Shown in pieces: positions 43,450 to 54,574 of a stretch of DNA of 64,000 nt. Positions within the stretch are counted from its first letter, which is position 1. Each line of letters begins with the position of its first letter. The stretch spans positions 13,619,501 through 13,683,500 of the forward strand of contig JAVHKY010000003.1 of NCBI GenBank assembly GCA_035079385.1. Direction: 5' to 3'. The notes under the pieces are model-generated. The model saw only the letters and a list, made by a program, of their open reading frames with translations, was not told the DNA's origin and made no database searches. The position numbers and the translations under genes are program-made. The stretch comes from Aspidiotus rigidus (Eukaryota; Arthropoda; Insecta; Hemiptera; Diaspididae).

Positions 43450-44816
43450 ACTCAGTGCGGTTTTTAAACCGGACGGTGTACACCAGATGCTGGAATCCGG
43501 CTACAGTCCGCAATATTTAGCCGTTAGTTTTGCGCAGGCGTCAGCGAGAGATAAGAAATGCGTTCAACTCGATTCCACGGGAGAGGATATTGAAAGCCTT
43601 CATGGACGCAGAAGAGCCTACATATCTGCTCAGGATAATCAGCAGCTACCTTAGCTGTCGAGAAATTCAAGCAGAGATGTCTGCTAGGACAGTAAAGCAC
43701 CTAGTGACATGTAGAGTGACACAGGCAGCCCTAATGGGCCGCTCTTGTGGTGCATCGCATTAACAGGATTTTCAAGGTGACGCTGAAACCAGGCCCATTG
43801 GTGCCGAAACAACTGTAGCGGTGGAAAGAAGGGTAAACCGGGCCCTAGAAGCAGTGACGTGTTTGATCGAGTCGACCAGAGTAGATCTTGCTGTAGGAAA
43901 GACGCGGGGGCTAGTTTACCCACTTTTCGCTTGCAATAAGTGGAAATCACGATCAAGAAAGTGGTGAAGTCATGGGCTTAGTTTGATCCAAAACTGAGCT
44001 TCAAGCACCATTTTCTGATGACAGGGGGAAAGGCGGGCAGGGTGGTAAACTACCTAAGCCGCCTGATGACAAATCCAGGAGGGTAGAGGAAAGCAAGAAG
44101 AAGGATTCTGGTGAGCACCGCATCGTCGATACTCTAATATTGCGCTCCAGTATGAGCCGACGATAGCCCACAGGAGGAAAGAGATGGAGAAGATTCAACG
44201 AAGAGTTGCGCTGAGGTGCTTTACTGCACTGTCTCGACAGAGGCTCTTTACGCATTGAGCTCTTTGCTGAAGAGAGAGCGTTGGTGTTCGAAGCAAAGGA
44301 GGAGAAAACGACCGACCAAAAGGTTTTACGGGTCAAGCAAGAGACCAGATGCTCCTTGCTCGAGAAATGGAAAACGAGAATCGCTCAGAGTGAACTAGGT
44401 AAATGCCAACATTGATGAGTGGATGAACTGAGACCATAGTCAGATAAGCTTTCACGTGACGCAGATCTAATAAGCGGTCAACAAGTACCTCCATGCGAAG
44501 TTAAGGAAAGTTGAGCAGACAAAGTGTTCGTATTTGCGATCAAGGGCGATGATGGATCACAGCACACCTATTCGAGTGTGAGGCATGAAAGTATGAGCGG
44601 GCCAAGCTTAGTCGGTGGGTCGATAAAATATTTGCTCTGGGCAGTCTGGTAGTCGGCGTGCGAGGTTCTGAAGAATCAGGTGTCTGCATTCGCCATGAAG
44701 AAAAAGATGGACACAGCATAGAGTAGGCAAATACAGAACCAAGCTGCCAACTCAACACCTGTGTACCACCCACATACGAACACCACTCTACAGGAAGAAG
44801 AGAAAGCATAGGGACT

Positions 44817-45036
44817 CAGGGTGTCTACCAAATTTGAAAATTAAAAATATTGGACTTTTATTGGACCTTTTGTCGCAAATCTCCTGATTCAACAAGCAAA
44901 AAAAAAACCTTTTTTCAATTTTTGATTATTGATTTTTATTGGACTTGCATCAAAATTAATGGACTTTTATTGACTTACTGGAACATTTTTGAAATAGTGA
45001 ACTTTTATTGGACTTATTGACCTGGTAGACACCCTG
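44817..45036. mobile_element. 220 bp MITE with CAGGGTGTCTACCA ends
   Basis: CAGGGTGTCTACCA at the left is mirrored by TGGTAGACACCCTG at the right (14 bp, perfect). GGACT flanks both sides (44,812-44,816 and 45,037-45,041). The interior is AT-rich and repeats ATTGGACTTTTATTGGACTT-like phrases, partly in opposite orientations. The ends are hAT-like, but the visible duplication is 5 bp rather than 8. It lies at the 3' end of the decayed LINE. Confidence 0.7.
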
Positions 45037-45041
45037 GGACT

Positions 45042-47250
45042 AGAAAGAAGAAGAAGAAGAAGAAGAAGGAATCCGACAGAGGCTTAGTTCTAAATTGTAT
45101 CTGGTGGGTGTGCAAAAGTTTGCATACCTGGGGTACTGCAGCTTGACGATTCTATTCTTAGTGTCAACAATTGGGATCCCCTCCTTTCCACCGATTTCTA
45201 TAAAACCATACCATTTTTCAAAATACACGTTTTTCCCCTCGATGATTTCTAGTTAAAATATAAGACCTGATTGCAAAAATTTCTATTTTCAGCTGTGCCG
45301 CTATCATCCTAAATTACAAAATTTCTCTATATACTGTAGTTTCAGACAACCTCACCTCACAATCCAAAACTTAAAAAAAAAAATGTTGCCTTTAACTCTT
45401 ATAACACTCCCGGGAGCGATATCTGCTTATTCTACCAAAAGTCGGTAAAACAACGAAATATACCTCAGCATCGTCATAAAGGACCAGGCTCTTCTACTTA
45501 AAAAGCGACGCGACGGAGCCTTCTGGTGTATCAAGAGAAACACGATATTTTTATCTCGACTCTGTATCCAATAAATTATGCAAGGGAAAAGATGATTCAC
45601 TTTCTTTTTCTCTCTATATTCATTCACCTTGCACGACTTTCTTCTTGTAATATAGTAATTCAATTAAATCGAATGTCCTTTGTTAAAGCCATTCTAATCA
45701 TGATTTTCTCGTACGTTTTCCCTCTTTATAGGCATGCACTTCAGGGGAAAAAGGTTATTTAGTCTACTGAAGAGGAAAAACAAAAAAAAAAGAAAAACAA
45801 AATTGGAGAAAGTACGTTGAGGAAATACTCTTCATCTGAATTGATATACCTTTAAAAATGTATATGTATCGAATTACGGTGACAAAAAATTGTGCCAACC
45901 ACCATTATACGGGCGAACGTTGACGCGAGAGAGGGTTATCATGTTCTCGTCTCAATTTAAATTTTCATCGTCCGAAACGTTCGTTCGTCTCATTCCCGGT
46001 GTATTAGTGTCAGTCGGCGGCGGCATAAATGGAAACAACCTTGTCGGCGTGAGTAATTTTTCAAGCGACGAACATTGTATAGCAATTTCCCGCACCTTCC
46101 TTTCAAGATAATACTATATTTAAGCTAACAAAATAACCTCCTCGTACTTCATACGCTTATAATGCTAAATAGAACCTACTGTTGGCAGTAAAATATAAAG
46201 TACCGGTATACAGAAACTATACCGGAATACGATGAAGGATTCAGTAGGGATTTTTATTACAGATAAATATTAAGCTCCGAACGTATCACTACAGGTTAGT
46301 ATTTTTGAAAAGAAAGTCACACGAAATGTTCGTATCTTGTTCGGAGACAAAACTCCTACTCATACGGCTGTAGCACGATAATATTTTCTCAAAGAGAAAT
46401 TAACAATCGAGTAAAAGCGAAAGAAATCTCGCATTGTACATCGGTATTAATAAAATTTACGATAAGAAATATGTTTGAAACTAACTAAGATACCTAGTTA
46501 CATTACATACAGGCAAATGATTGTTGTAAGTATAATTTTTTCTTCTCAAAGAAAAAAAAAAAATTCATTATCATTTATAGTACGTATCTAGTAAATTTCT
46601 ATCGATAAAATCGTTTATTGCTCGGTGAATTTTCTTCTCATACGTTTATTACAAACATGATAGAAATTAAGAAACATTAACCCCGGATCTTTATCACAGA
46701 ATCATCGTTCGAGAGTGTAATTGGAAAAATTAATATTTTTCTGTGCTTGTATGGCGTTATTCCGAACTATTTACTCGTACGTACATAGATTAATGAAATA
46801 TTACCAATAAATTCATTCAATCGTCTTTCTTTCTCTCTCTTCCCGAGGAAATTACAATGTCAATTATAGAAAATTAACATAGGTGATTTCAAGAGTCTTT
46901 TCTTTTTCGCATTTTTTTGAGTTCACTCACAATTAAGTAACATTCTCATCGATGACCCAGTTTTCCTTTCACAAGCTCATCCTAGGACGAAACAGAAAAA
47001 TTTGGGACGAAATCAAGACGATGGGAACACACTATTAATGATCGACCTGAATAATAACTTTGAGAGGAACACCTTACATTAAACCCTGACGACCGAGGAA
47101 AAATTCTTCAACCGAACGCGTTTCTGAATAAGTTTGAATCTAAATCTTCGCTTATTCAGTATCATTTCACATGCTCATAAAGACTGGAAATATTCTCGAG
47201 AAAACCTTCATAAAAAACTGTCAAGCTTTGATGGCGGAAAAACCGTTATG
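45042..47250. other. Intergenic; (AAG)n tract and otherwise little
   Basis: A short (AAG)n run lies at 45,046-45,069. Apart from the possible promoter/first exon at 46,010-46,054, no gene, RNA or repeat is recognised. The sequence is AT-rich with chance frames. Confidence 0.3.
46010..46054 (+). promoter_or_regulatory. Possible initiator and first coding exon
   Basis: TCAGTC (46,010-46,015, an insect initiator-like word) is followed by CGGCGGCGGCATAAATGG, with an ATG at 46,029. Six codons plus two bases later there is a strong donor, GTGAGT, at 46,049. The layout fits a TSS-proximal exon of a plus-strand gene whose later exons I cannot identify. Speculative. Confidence 0.2.
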
Positions 47251-47562
47251 TTTTCTTGTCAGGCTTGATGACGTCATCACGTACTTGATGAACTTTCTTT
47301 GGAATCTGTATATCCTCAGAGACAGACACAATATTCTGGAGGCTTCATACGGTATGTTAGGTTAGTTACTCACCATGCTCCTTAAACTATATTTTCTCTA
47401 TTTGCCCACTGTAAGGACTTAAAAAATTTCGCCCTTTGCTACTTTATAAGTTGGGCTGAAATATACTCGGTTAAGAAATACTAAAGGAGGAGAGAGGTCA
47501 CTGGGACTACTCCAGGAAAAACCGTCTCCAATTTTTTGTTACGCTTGATGATGTCATCAATG

Positions 47563-48125
47563 ACCTTGACCAAAGCCTCCTATAGTTAGAAGCCATGAAC
47601 GTAAAATTGGCAACTGCACAACCGTGGGCCGACTTTTACATTGCTCTTATGGGGAGAAACTCTTTGAGCGTCTGTTTCTTAAGAAAACATTAAGTTTTTG
47701 AAAAAATCGAAAAGAACAAAAGTTGTAGCTTGTGAAATTTCCTTTAAATGTGGTGTAACGCGAGAAAAGGGACCAGTCTGGTCTGAGCGGTTCTTCACAG
47801 AACAAGTGTTCAAAGTTGAAAATCGTAATATCTCGCGTTAGAGTGAACGGATTTTCGTGAAATTTAGAGACATTAACACGTATTCTGTGAAGAACCGCTC
47901 AGGCCAGACTGGTCCCTTTTCTCGCGTTACACCTATTCAACTATCAACACGTGCGCTGTGGAAAAACGCTTCGGCCAGACTGGTCCCTTTTCTCGCGTTG
48001 CACCACAAATAAGGGTCAACTCGATTTTTTCATGAGAGAGGTGTTTTACATGTAAATGCGTGGGCCGAATGCGGTGTTGCCTTTCTACGTTCATGGCTTC
48101 TAACTATAGGAGGCTTTGCCTTGAC
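47563..48125. mobile_element. Inverted-repeat element with a second one nested inside
   Basis: The left end (CTTGACCAAAGCCTCC, then TATAGTTAGAAGCCATGAAC, then GTA) is mirrored at the right end (TACGTTCATGGCTTCTAACT, ATAGGAGGCTTT), giving about 40 bp outer arms. A 182 bp element with its own 51 bp inverted repeats sits inside. The outer element is non-coding. Confidence 0.65.
47752..47933. mobile_element. 182 bp MITE with 51 bp terminal inverted repeats, plus an extra half-copy
   Basis: The arms 47,752-47,802 and 47,883-47,933 (starting GGTGTAACGCGAGAAAAGGG) differ at one position. A third, more diverged copy of the right arm follows directly at 47,950-48,004 (GGCCAGACTGGTCCCTTTTC, TCGCGTTGCACC). 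The arm itself contains the palindrome GACCAGTCTGGTC. Confidence 0.75.
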
Positions 48126-48879
48126 CTATATTAGGGATTTGAAATGATTTCGGCTTTGGGAATTTGGGGACCTGTATCCGTGGCCTTCATTATCCTAGGC
48201 CTAACAAACAATATACTAAGGGCTCCAGCTCATCCTATTCCCTTCTAGGCTTCCTCTAGGCCTACCATACAGTGTACGAAGCTTCCCTTCAGGAACTTCA
48301 GAATATTTCTACTTTTGTTACTATGTATAAGTTGGCAAATTTTACCCAAGGCGTTATGTGACGTTATCAGTGGCCTGGACTTGATGAAGCCTATATAATA
48401 TAGAGAGGGCAGGTTGAGATACTCATCCCAACAGACAGTACGTGCAATCCCTAGTAAGCTTAGAAGTACTCAAGGTCGAAGATTGGGACTGTACTGGAAA
48501 AACCGCGACGAAAAACCATCACAACATTCTCTATACTAAAATTTTTACCTCTGATACTTTATAAATTAGCCACTAATATACTAGGCTGAACTAGGTTCAG
48601 ATATTCAGCGTAACATACTCCTAATAATGTAGTAAAATAGGGCCAGAGAAAAACTTATTGTACTAGGCTGTTCAGGCAAACAAGCGGAGCGAGTAAGCCC
48701 GTGAGCCACTCAGCCCACTAGACTAGCATAGGAGTAAGAATGGGGGCGAACGAGTGGAGCGCGCTAGTTAGCTTAATGTTATACAGAATAAATAGGTTTA
48801 TACGAAGCTGCGAAATGCTGGTGGAGAGGGACGTCACTAGGACGTCGTCATGACCGAGATAGATCAAAAGTTGACTTGA

Positions 48880-50540
48880 TTGGTACAATCGATTCATCAA
48901 CATCGATGAAATATCGAAGTGCAGGGAGAAAGCACATAATGATACAAAAGGTGTACTCTACGAGAGAGTAGCGAAATATTAAAACCACACTAATCAAAGC
49001 TGCCAAGATCTGTCGGTTAGACAACCATCTTCGGAGCACGAACGGAAGCGACTAACAACAACAACGAAGACAGAGAAACCAATTAGAGAATCATGATTGA
49101 ACCAGCGAGTCGTCGAAGTGTAAATGATTCTCACAGACAAGCTCAACCAGACCTTCATCAGGAATATACCTCTTTAAGACGATGAAGTCTTCATTATTCT
49201 GGTGACGTAAGATTTCAATATTTTCTAAAGCCATACGTTTAAAGTATGAGTTCTCCCTATGGAGAAGGGTACCAGACCCCTCTTTGACTCTGTGGCCACT
49301 TTCGATAAGGTGATCGGCAAAGGCCGACTTACCCGAGTTACCCTTCTCCCAAGCTTTTTTATGCTCATCAATTCTTATTTGGAGCTGACCGTCGGTCATT
49401 CCTATATTATAAACTCTAGGGCAATCGTTGCAGGGCTATGCTTTAAACATCACTCCTCTCGGCTAGAGGAATGGGGTCCTTTAATTTTACAAATAAACTT
49501 TTTACCGTGTTAGTATTATAATATGCCGGACAGAACCCAAAAGGACTGAGCACACGCTCCAACTTCAATGAAAATCTACCCAGGTAAGGAAGTCTAATCC
49601 AACGTTTCTTCCCATCTAGGTGTGAATCCCTGGGGAGGGAGGTGGTAGAATCGAGGCTTTTACCGGTATGCCTCCTACGGACCATTAGGTCGATGTCCAC
49701 AATCACTTGATTCACTCTAGCCAGGTGCTTAATTGTTCCTAGTTCCATTTGGAAAGCGTCCTGACTCAAAGGAATATGAGTCAGGCGATGGATTAAGCTA
49801 TTGAAGGTAGTGATCTTATGTGCAGCTGCGGACAGAAGGACGACCCGTGGATTGTAATACCAGTCGAGTTTCTTTTCCATAAATTCCAAATTCAGACGCT
49901 ATCTCTAATGAAAATGGGCAAGTCCAAAAAATTTATTGATAACCCAACAACTTCCAGGGTGAATTTTATGGAAGGGTAATGGCTATTTAAGTAAGTGAGA
50001 AACTCACGAAGGAATTCCACTGGACCGGTCCACGCACAAAGTATGTCGTCCATATATCTATGCCAGTAAAAGAAGTGATTTAACAGCACCTGGCCTGAGC
50101 AAAACAAATCGATCTATGAATACCTCAAATATCAGAGAGCCCTCATCCGGGAACTCGAAAAATTTCCCTTCAAATTTGCAGAGTTGGGGGTCCAATAAAC
50201 CCTGAGAAGATCAAAGAATTCCGGCATCTCCTTACGAGGGACATCTGATTTTACGAGCAATTCGACCAAGTGTTGGATAGTGACAGCCTTAGGGATGTGA
50301 GGAAATAATCTTACAACATCAAATGAGCATAAGGTCGTTTCCGAAAGAAGGTTAACGTCCTTCAACCTATCCGCCAAAGAGCCCGAGATCTTTACTGAAT
50401 ACGGGGAGGTACAATCTACTTGTGATTTAAACTATCGATCTATAAATTTAGCTAATAAGTAAGTTGGCGACGAGACAAACGGCACGACCGGCCGCATTAG
50501 AACATCTTTTTATGTACTTTAGGCAACCCGTAGAGGAGGG
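48880..50540 (-). mobile_element. Penelope-like element copy E (minus strand)
   Basis: Coding homology begins near 50,540 (LLYGLPKVHKK) and is followed past the stop by a 3' tail related to copy C (GGTTGTCTAACCGACAGATC near 49,020; TTCGCTACTCTCTCGTAGAG near 48,960). The copy is 5'-truncated inside the RT. No target duplication was identified. Confidence 0.65.
49091..50540 (-). pseudogene. Penelope-like RT/GIY-YIG endonuclease, copy E
   Basis: Minus-strand pieces in order are LLYGLPKVHKK (50,500-50,535), LCSFDVVRLFPHIPKAVTIQ near 50,325-50,270, and HRYMDDILCAWTG near 50,060-50,020, where the usual YVDD is YMDD. ARVNQVIVDIDLMVRRR follows near 49,725-49,670, then RVLSPFGFCPAYYNTNTVKS and a C-terminal RIDEHKKAWEKGNSGKSAFA segment ending at the stop at 49,091. 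The GIY half of the endonuclease is damaged near 49,440. Stops and frameshifts near 50,480, 50,120, 49,890 and 49,440 make it inactive. Confidence 0.85.
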
Positions 50541-51269
50541 GGTATCCCTCCTCCATCGCTGAGGTGTCAAAGTCAAGTCTAGGCTGGTCTGAGTGATTGG
50601 ATGCAGGAAAGAGTGTTGGGAGTTGTGAGCTGACAGGAAAGCTTTTGCCCCAGGGGTGAAGACGAAGGAAATTTTTTCAATAAGTAAGAGTTGTGCGTTT
50701 TTCAAGTATCGACATCATGAATAAAATGAAACTGTGATCAGAATACTTGCGATTTGCTACTGACACAGAATGAAGAGGTTCGTACTCAATACAATCGCGG
50801 ATTTCATTAAATCGTGAGATGCAAGCCCCAATACAGGAGAAACCAACCATGGCCGAGAAGCCTTGAAACATGAACAAGTCGAAAGGTGGGTGCTTTCTCT
50901 TTCTTGACTTGAATGATAGTGATCTCACCCATCCGTAACACCCCTTTCTCCTTTAAAAAGAAAGAGAGACAGCCACAAGTAATGCTAGGAATTTTCACCA
51001 GAAGTTCTCTAGATTACAGTTCAAACTTGAGCTTGGTTTCCTAGTTTTCATCCGTAAAAGCTAGATTTCTAACATATCTTGATCATCGGAGTAGGCGTTT
51101 CCGCAGTGATTTACAAGTTTTTGTTCATCTTACTATTTGTATTTCACTTTTTGCATCGATTCTCCACCAATAATTGTCTTTCACTCTTTTGTTTTCTTCC
51201 TTCCTCTCAAACTTCGATACCTCTCTTCTATACGTTTGCTTTCTATATAAGTTCGTCCACGAGCGAATT
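50541..51269. other. No recognisable feature
   Basis: Flank between PLE E and the LINE 3' end. Short frames only, with no family or repeat recognised. Confidence 0.3.
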
Positions 51270-51635
51270 TTCAATTACTAACAATGCAAGGAATGCTTAA
51301 ATTCTGATGATGATCCGGATCACACCTTTATAAAATGCAAAAATTTTGATCGTATCAGGGGGGATGCTAAAATAACTACAGAGGAATTGGGACAGTGCCT
51401 GCAGAACGGGGAATGCCACCAAAAATCGGATGGATATATAAGAAAGATATTAAAAACCAAAAAAGAAATCAAATAGACTGAGAGGAGAAGGAAGGAAAAA
51501 AAAAAATAAAAAATAATAATAATAATAATAAATATATAAATAAATAAATAAATAAATAAATAAATGAAATAAATAAATAAATAAAATGAAATAAAAATAA
51601 AAAAAATAAAAAAAAATAAAAAATAAAATAAAATA

Positions 51636-51666
<31 letters not shown>

Positions 51667-51839
51667 ATAAATAAATAAGATAATAAAATAAGTAAAATGA
51701 AATAAAAACAGAAGTCATACCCTCTTTCAATAGGTAGAGTTAAGTGTATAGTTATACAGTGTATTTCGAACTCGTCATGAGAGGGGTGGGGAAAAACCAT
51801 GGTAAAACCCACCCAACTCTCATGACTAAATGTAATGTT

Positions 51840-51872
<33 letters not shown>
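51270..51872 (+). mobile_element. 5'-truncated LINE 3' end with poly(A)
   Basis: The reading DDDPDHTFIKCKNFDRIRGD (51,307-51,366), then ITTEELGQCLQNGECHQKSD and KILKTKKEIK with a stop, matches the C-terminal zinc-knuckle region typical of LINE ORF2 proteins. A long (AAAT)n/(AAATA)n tract (51,496-51,710), a short 3' untranslated part and 26-27 A's (51,847-51,872) follow. This is a classic 5'-truncated LINE insertion. Confidence 0.7.
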
Positions 51873-51873
<1 letters not shown>

Positions 51874-52027
51874 TATGGTGAATACGAATTTTATACACCT
51901 TTTTCGTCAAGTTATATTTGAGTACTTGTAAATATATCATCTTAAAGTAAGGTCGAGGATTAAGCGAACAACAAATAACGAAAATCTGGTGACAATTCAG
52001 TTGTTCTAAGTACTGCACTAATCTTAC
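51873..52027 (-). other. Neuroligin intron (start of)
   Basis: Begins with the donor GTAAGATT on the minus strand at 52,027. The next downstream exon of the gene was not found at lower coordinates, so this intron is long or the gene is incomplete. Confidence 0.6.
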
Positions 52028-52250
52028 CTGTTGATATTCAGCGGATTTCGTCTGGTACTCGAATACATACAAATAAGAATTCCGACGAGCGGACGAATGG
52101 AAATCAGCGATCTGAAGAATAGGAGCCGCGTACTCAGCGTCTGATAGAGCCTCTAATGTACCGTCTCGTATCGTAATTGGATGCTGTATTGGTTTCTCCC
52201 AGTCTGTATACTCATTGATTATTGTAGCTAAGATCTCCGTTAAATGATAC
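52028..52250 (-). CDS. Nlg: Neuroligin, exon with the C-terminal part of the esterase-like domain
   Basis: Neuroligins are postsynaptic adhesion proteins whose extracellular cholinesterase-like domain binds neurexin. This 223 bp exon starts after TATAG (acceptor; phase 2, completing an AGG arginine) and ends at CAACAG followed by GTAAGA. It encodes YHLTEILATIINEYTDWEKP, then IQHPITIRDGTLEALSDAEY, then AAPILQIADFHSSARRNSYL and YVFEYQTKSAEYQQ. The YTDW, the IRD and ALSDAxxxAP blocks and the YxYVFxYQTK strand are diagnostic for insect-type neuroligins. No frame damage. The membrane and cytoplasmic parts were not found. Confidence 0.88.
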
Positions 52251-52837
52251 CTATACGCAGACGCAAAAATAATTAAACATTTTTCATAGATCATACTGTT
52301 TCTAGAATTTCTCTTACAGTTTTACTGAGCAGAGTATACTCGGTATAATCATTAGAGCCTTATCATGTTTCTCTCAATAATTTAGACTACAACATACACT
52401 GCTGCAGCGAGTTTCCACTTTCCTTTCAACCGCACAAATTTCAACCGCTATCCGCAGCTCTCGAGTGTCATATTCCGATCATAAATTTCTAATAATACTA
52501 GATTAGCTATAGGTAGAATATAGAGTGTACCGACAACGTATACCGTATTACTGAATTTGTTGGGTTTATACGGATGTGACAATTTATCTCGAGCAGATAC
52601 GCGCGGCAAATGCTATTTAATTGTGTTTACCAGAAGCCCTGATTATGTGTAAATATTATGCTAACACGATAAAACAACAATTACTAATTTAGATTGATGC
52701 GGAGCGCACAGCCGAGCGAATAAATTTACCGGCTATCTGTGCAAGTCTATACCGGTAGACTCTGCAGTAAAAATATAATAGTAAGCTATAGCTTTTCAAT
52801 CGATGAAATGTATCTATATTAGCTCACTATTATTTAC

Positions 52838-53069
52838 CTGTAAATATTCTTAATAAAGGTTTTAAGGATTTTCAAGCGACGATCCGGTTCGATACCATAT
52901 TGTATATCGTCGGCTGTGAATACGGAAAATGATTCGGCCGGAACGATACCCAGCATTAAATCGTATCTGGATAATTTGGCTATCATCTTTTGGAAAACGT
53001 CATTCGCCAACTGCAACGGCTCTTTTTTATTTTTTGATTTGTAGCTTTCGGATAGTTTTATTAAATTTT
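52838..53069 (-). CDS. Nlg: Neuroligin, middle exon
   Basis: A 232 bp exon. The acceptor TTATCGAATTTCCAG is followed by two bases that complete a phase-1 codon from the exon at 57,606, and the 3' end (ATTTACAG, then GTAAAT) is phase 2, matching the next exon. It encodes NLIKLSESYKSKNKKEPLQL, then ANDVFQKMIAKLSRYDLMLG, IVPAESFSVFTADDIQYGIE and PDRRLKILKTFIKNIY. YDLMLG, the E.....F.A.DIQ.GIE run and the DRR.KIL.T block align with neuroligins. An alternative acceptor inside the exon (TTGCAG) would break phase with the upstream exon, so the longer form is preferred. Confidence 0.88.
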
Positions 53070-54574
53070 CTGGAAATTCGATAAGCAAAAATCGTTAAAC
53101 AGGTCTAGCCAGTCGTACAGTACCAGACGAAAAATAATGATAAAAATGATTTCAATTTCATCATAATTTCGGAACACAGAAAGATGAATGTATTCCTAAT
53201 ACGGTCGTTGGGTGTACCTATCTTTGAAAGATTTTAGAGTCTCGTTTATCAGCTGTCAAAACACCTTAGATTGTACCAGCGAGTAATTTCCCCTTAGAAG
53301 GGGGGGGGGGAGACATTCCATTGTTAAAAAAATGTGGTCAAACTGCATAATTCGAGTCCATTTTTGACGTCGGGAGGCTATCTCTCATCCATTTTTATGC
53401 GACTGAAGAACTCAACTCCCTCTGAAATTTTGGTATCACTACACCACTGGCGAGTAGCGAAATCACTGAACAGAAAGAATTATCGCAGGAGGGTGATTCG
53501 ATATTCACTTTAGATCGACATCGATACAAAGTCGTCAAGCATACATTCCAGGAAATCATCGACACAAAAGAACAGTGGATTTCAGGTCTATAGCAAAATT
53601 TAGAGAACTCGACTCGCAGTCGACTCCAGATCAACGTCGATTCGAGGTCGTTATGAAATCGACCAGCGTGCATTACCAAAGTAGGGCCTGTAATTGAAGT
53701 TGGCCACATCCATTTTTAAAAATATCGTGGTCCAGGGATTCGAAGCCTATCGTGAAACTTTCAAAGTACACAGGAATTGAAAATGCCCAGCAAGCACAGA
53801 TCGTTATCCCATACTCTGAGAGAGGATTTGGTTGCTGGACTATTTTCATTCTCCAAGAAAAAAAGTTTTGCAGGGAAATGAATTTATATGAGTTTATAAG
53901 CTTCGGATGAACGAGAACTTTGTACTACATAAAATTTTCATAATTTCAGCCCTCCAGAAAGGAACTTTTTCTAGTTTTATAAATCTGCTTCATCCCATTT
54001 AAGATTTAAGAGACAATTACAGAGTTTTTATGAAGGTCAGTATGTTAAACAGGCTTTAAGAGAGACTCTACTGTAGACTCAATAGAGGATTTACTTCACC
54101 ACCTATATTATTAGCCAAACACTGGAGGTAGAGACTCTGAACAGAACTGAGTTGTCTCTTCTGGATTTCTACCAGACGACCTTCTTCCCACATTTACTGC
54201 CTACATTGAAACGTCTGGTCAGATATTCATTTTATACGTCATGTAGTACAGGCAATACACACCAAAAAAGGTAAAGCTAAGAACGACTGAATATCTCAGC
54301 TTAGGTGTCTGAAATACTGAAATGAACTTCCTAGGCCAACTAATTTATAAATAATATTAAATTTAATTTATTAAAAATTTAAATTACGGTAAAAAAAAAT
54401 TGAAGTTGATATAAAAATTAATACAAGAACATATTTTATTTCATGAATTATTTAACAAAATTTCTTGTTTATTAGTTTATTGAAAACATATATTTTTTAT
54501 GATTTATTAATATTAAAAATATTCTGCTCAATGATTTTATAATTAAATTGCTGTAATTTTCTTGCTGTTATTCC
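53070..54574. other. Neuroligin intron, unremarkable part
   Basis: A poly(G) run lies at 53,301-53,310. A weak internal duplication built on GATCGACATCGAT... GTCGT words lies at 53,510-53,680. No exon or gene is seen. Confidence 0.4.

Larger units (their letters stand above)
41238..44816 (+). pseudogene. R1-like LINE ORF2 remnant, interrupted by PLE D
   Basis: The left part (41,238-41,385) reads EVLALVEKKDKPPGPD and, in another frame, LENYLVERDIISSTQYE. The RT text resumes after PLE D at 43,450 with the equivalent of QYGFKPG. It continues with REIRNAFNSIPRERILKAFM (43,535-43,595) and TYLLRIISSYLSCREIQAE, then VNRALEAVTCLIESTRVDLA near 43,825, and a C-terminal region (RKEMEKIQRRVALR near 44,175; CEA-type zinc knuckle region near 44,575). 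This order is that of R1-clade LINEs. Many stops and frameshifts, and internal loss of the YADD region, make it inert. A MITE truncates it at 44,816. Confidence 0.75.
47251..48780. repeat. Dispersed-repeat block around nested inverted repeats
   Basis: The block includes three variants of the TGATGACGTCATCAGTGACC motif family (47,269; 47,544; 48,358). It also has TATACTAG-type words (48,200-48,620) and two copies of the GCGAACGAGCGGAGCGAGTG-type unit (48,675 and 48,742). The same word combinations occur at 27.9-30.5 kb, so these are scattered copies of one compound repeat. Confidence 0.55.

Noticed and set aside
1222..50540. Hammerhead ribozymes at PLE ends, known for some Penelope elements
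   Set aside because: CTGATGA words near the copies (for example 3,176 and 44,012) lack a following stem and GAAA.
51320..51812. Long minus-strand frames rich in F, I and Y
   Set aside because: They are translations of the (AAAT)n tract of the LINE 3' end.
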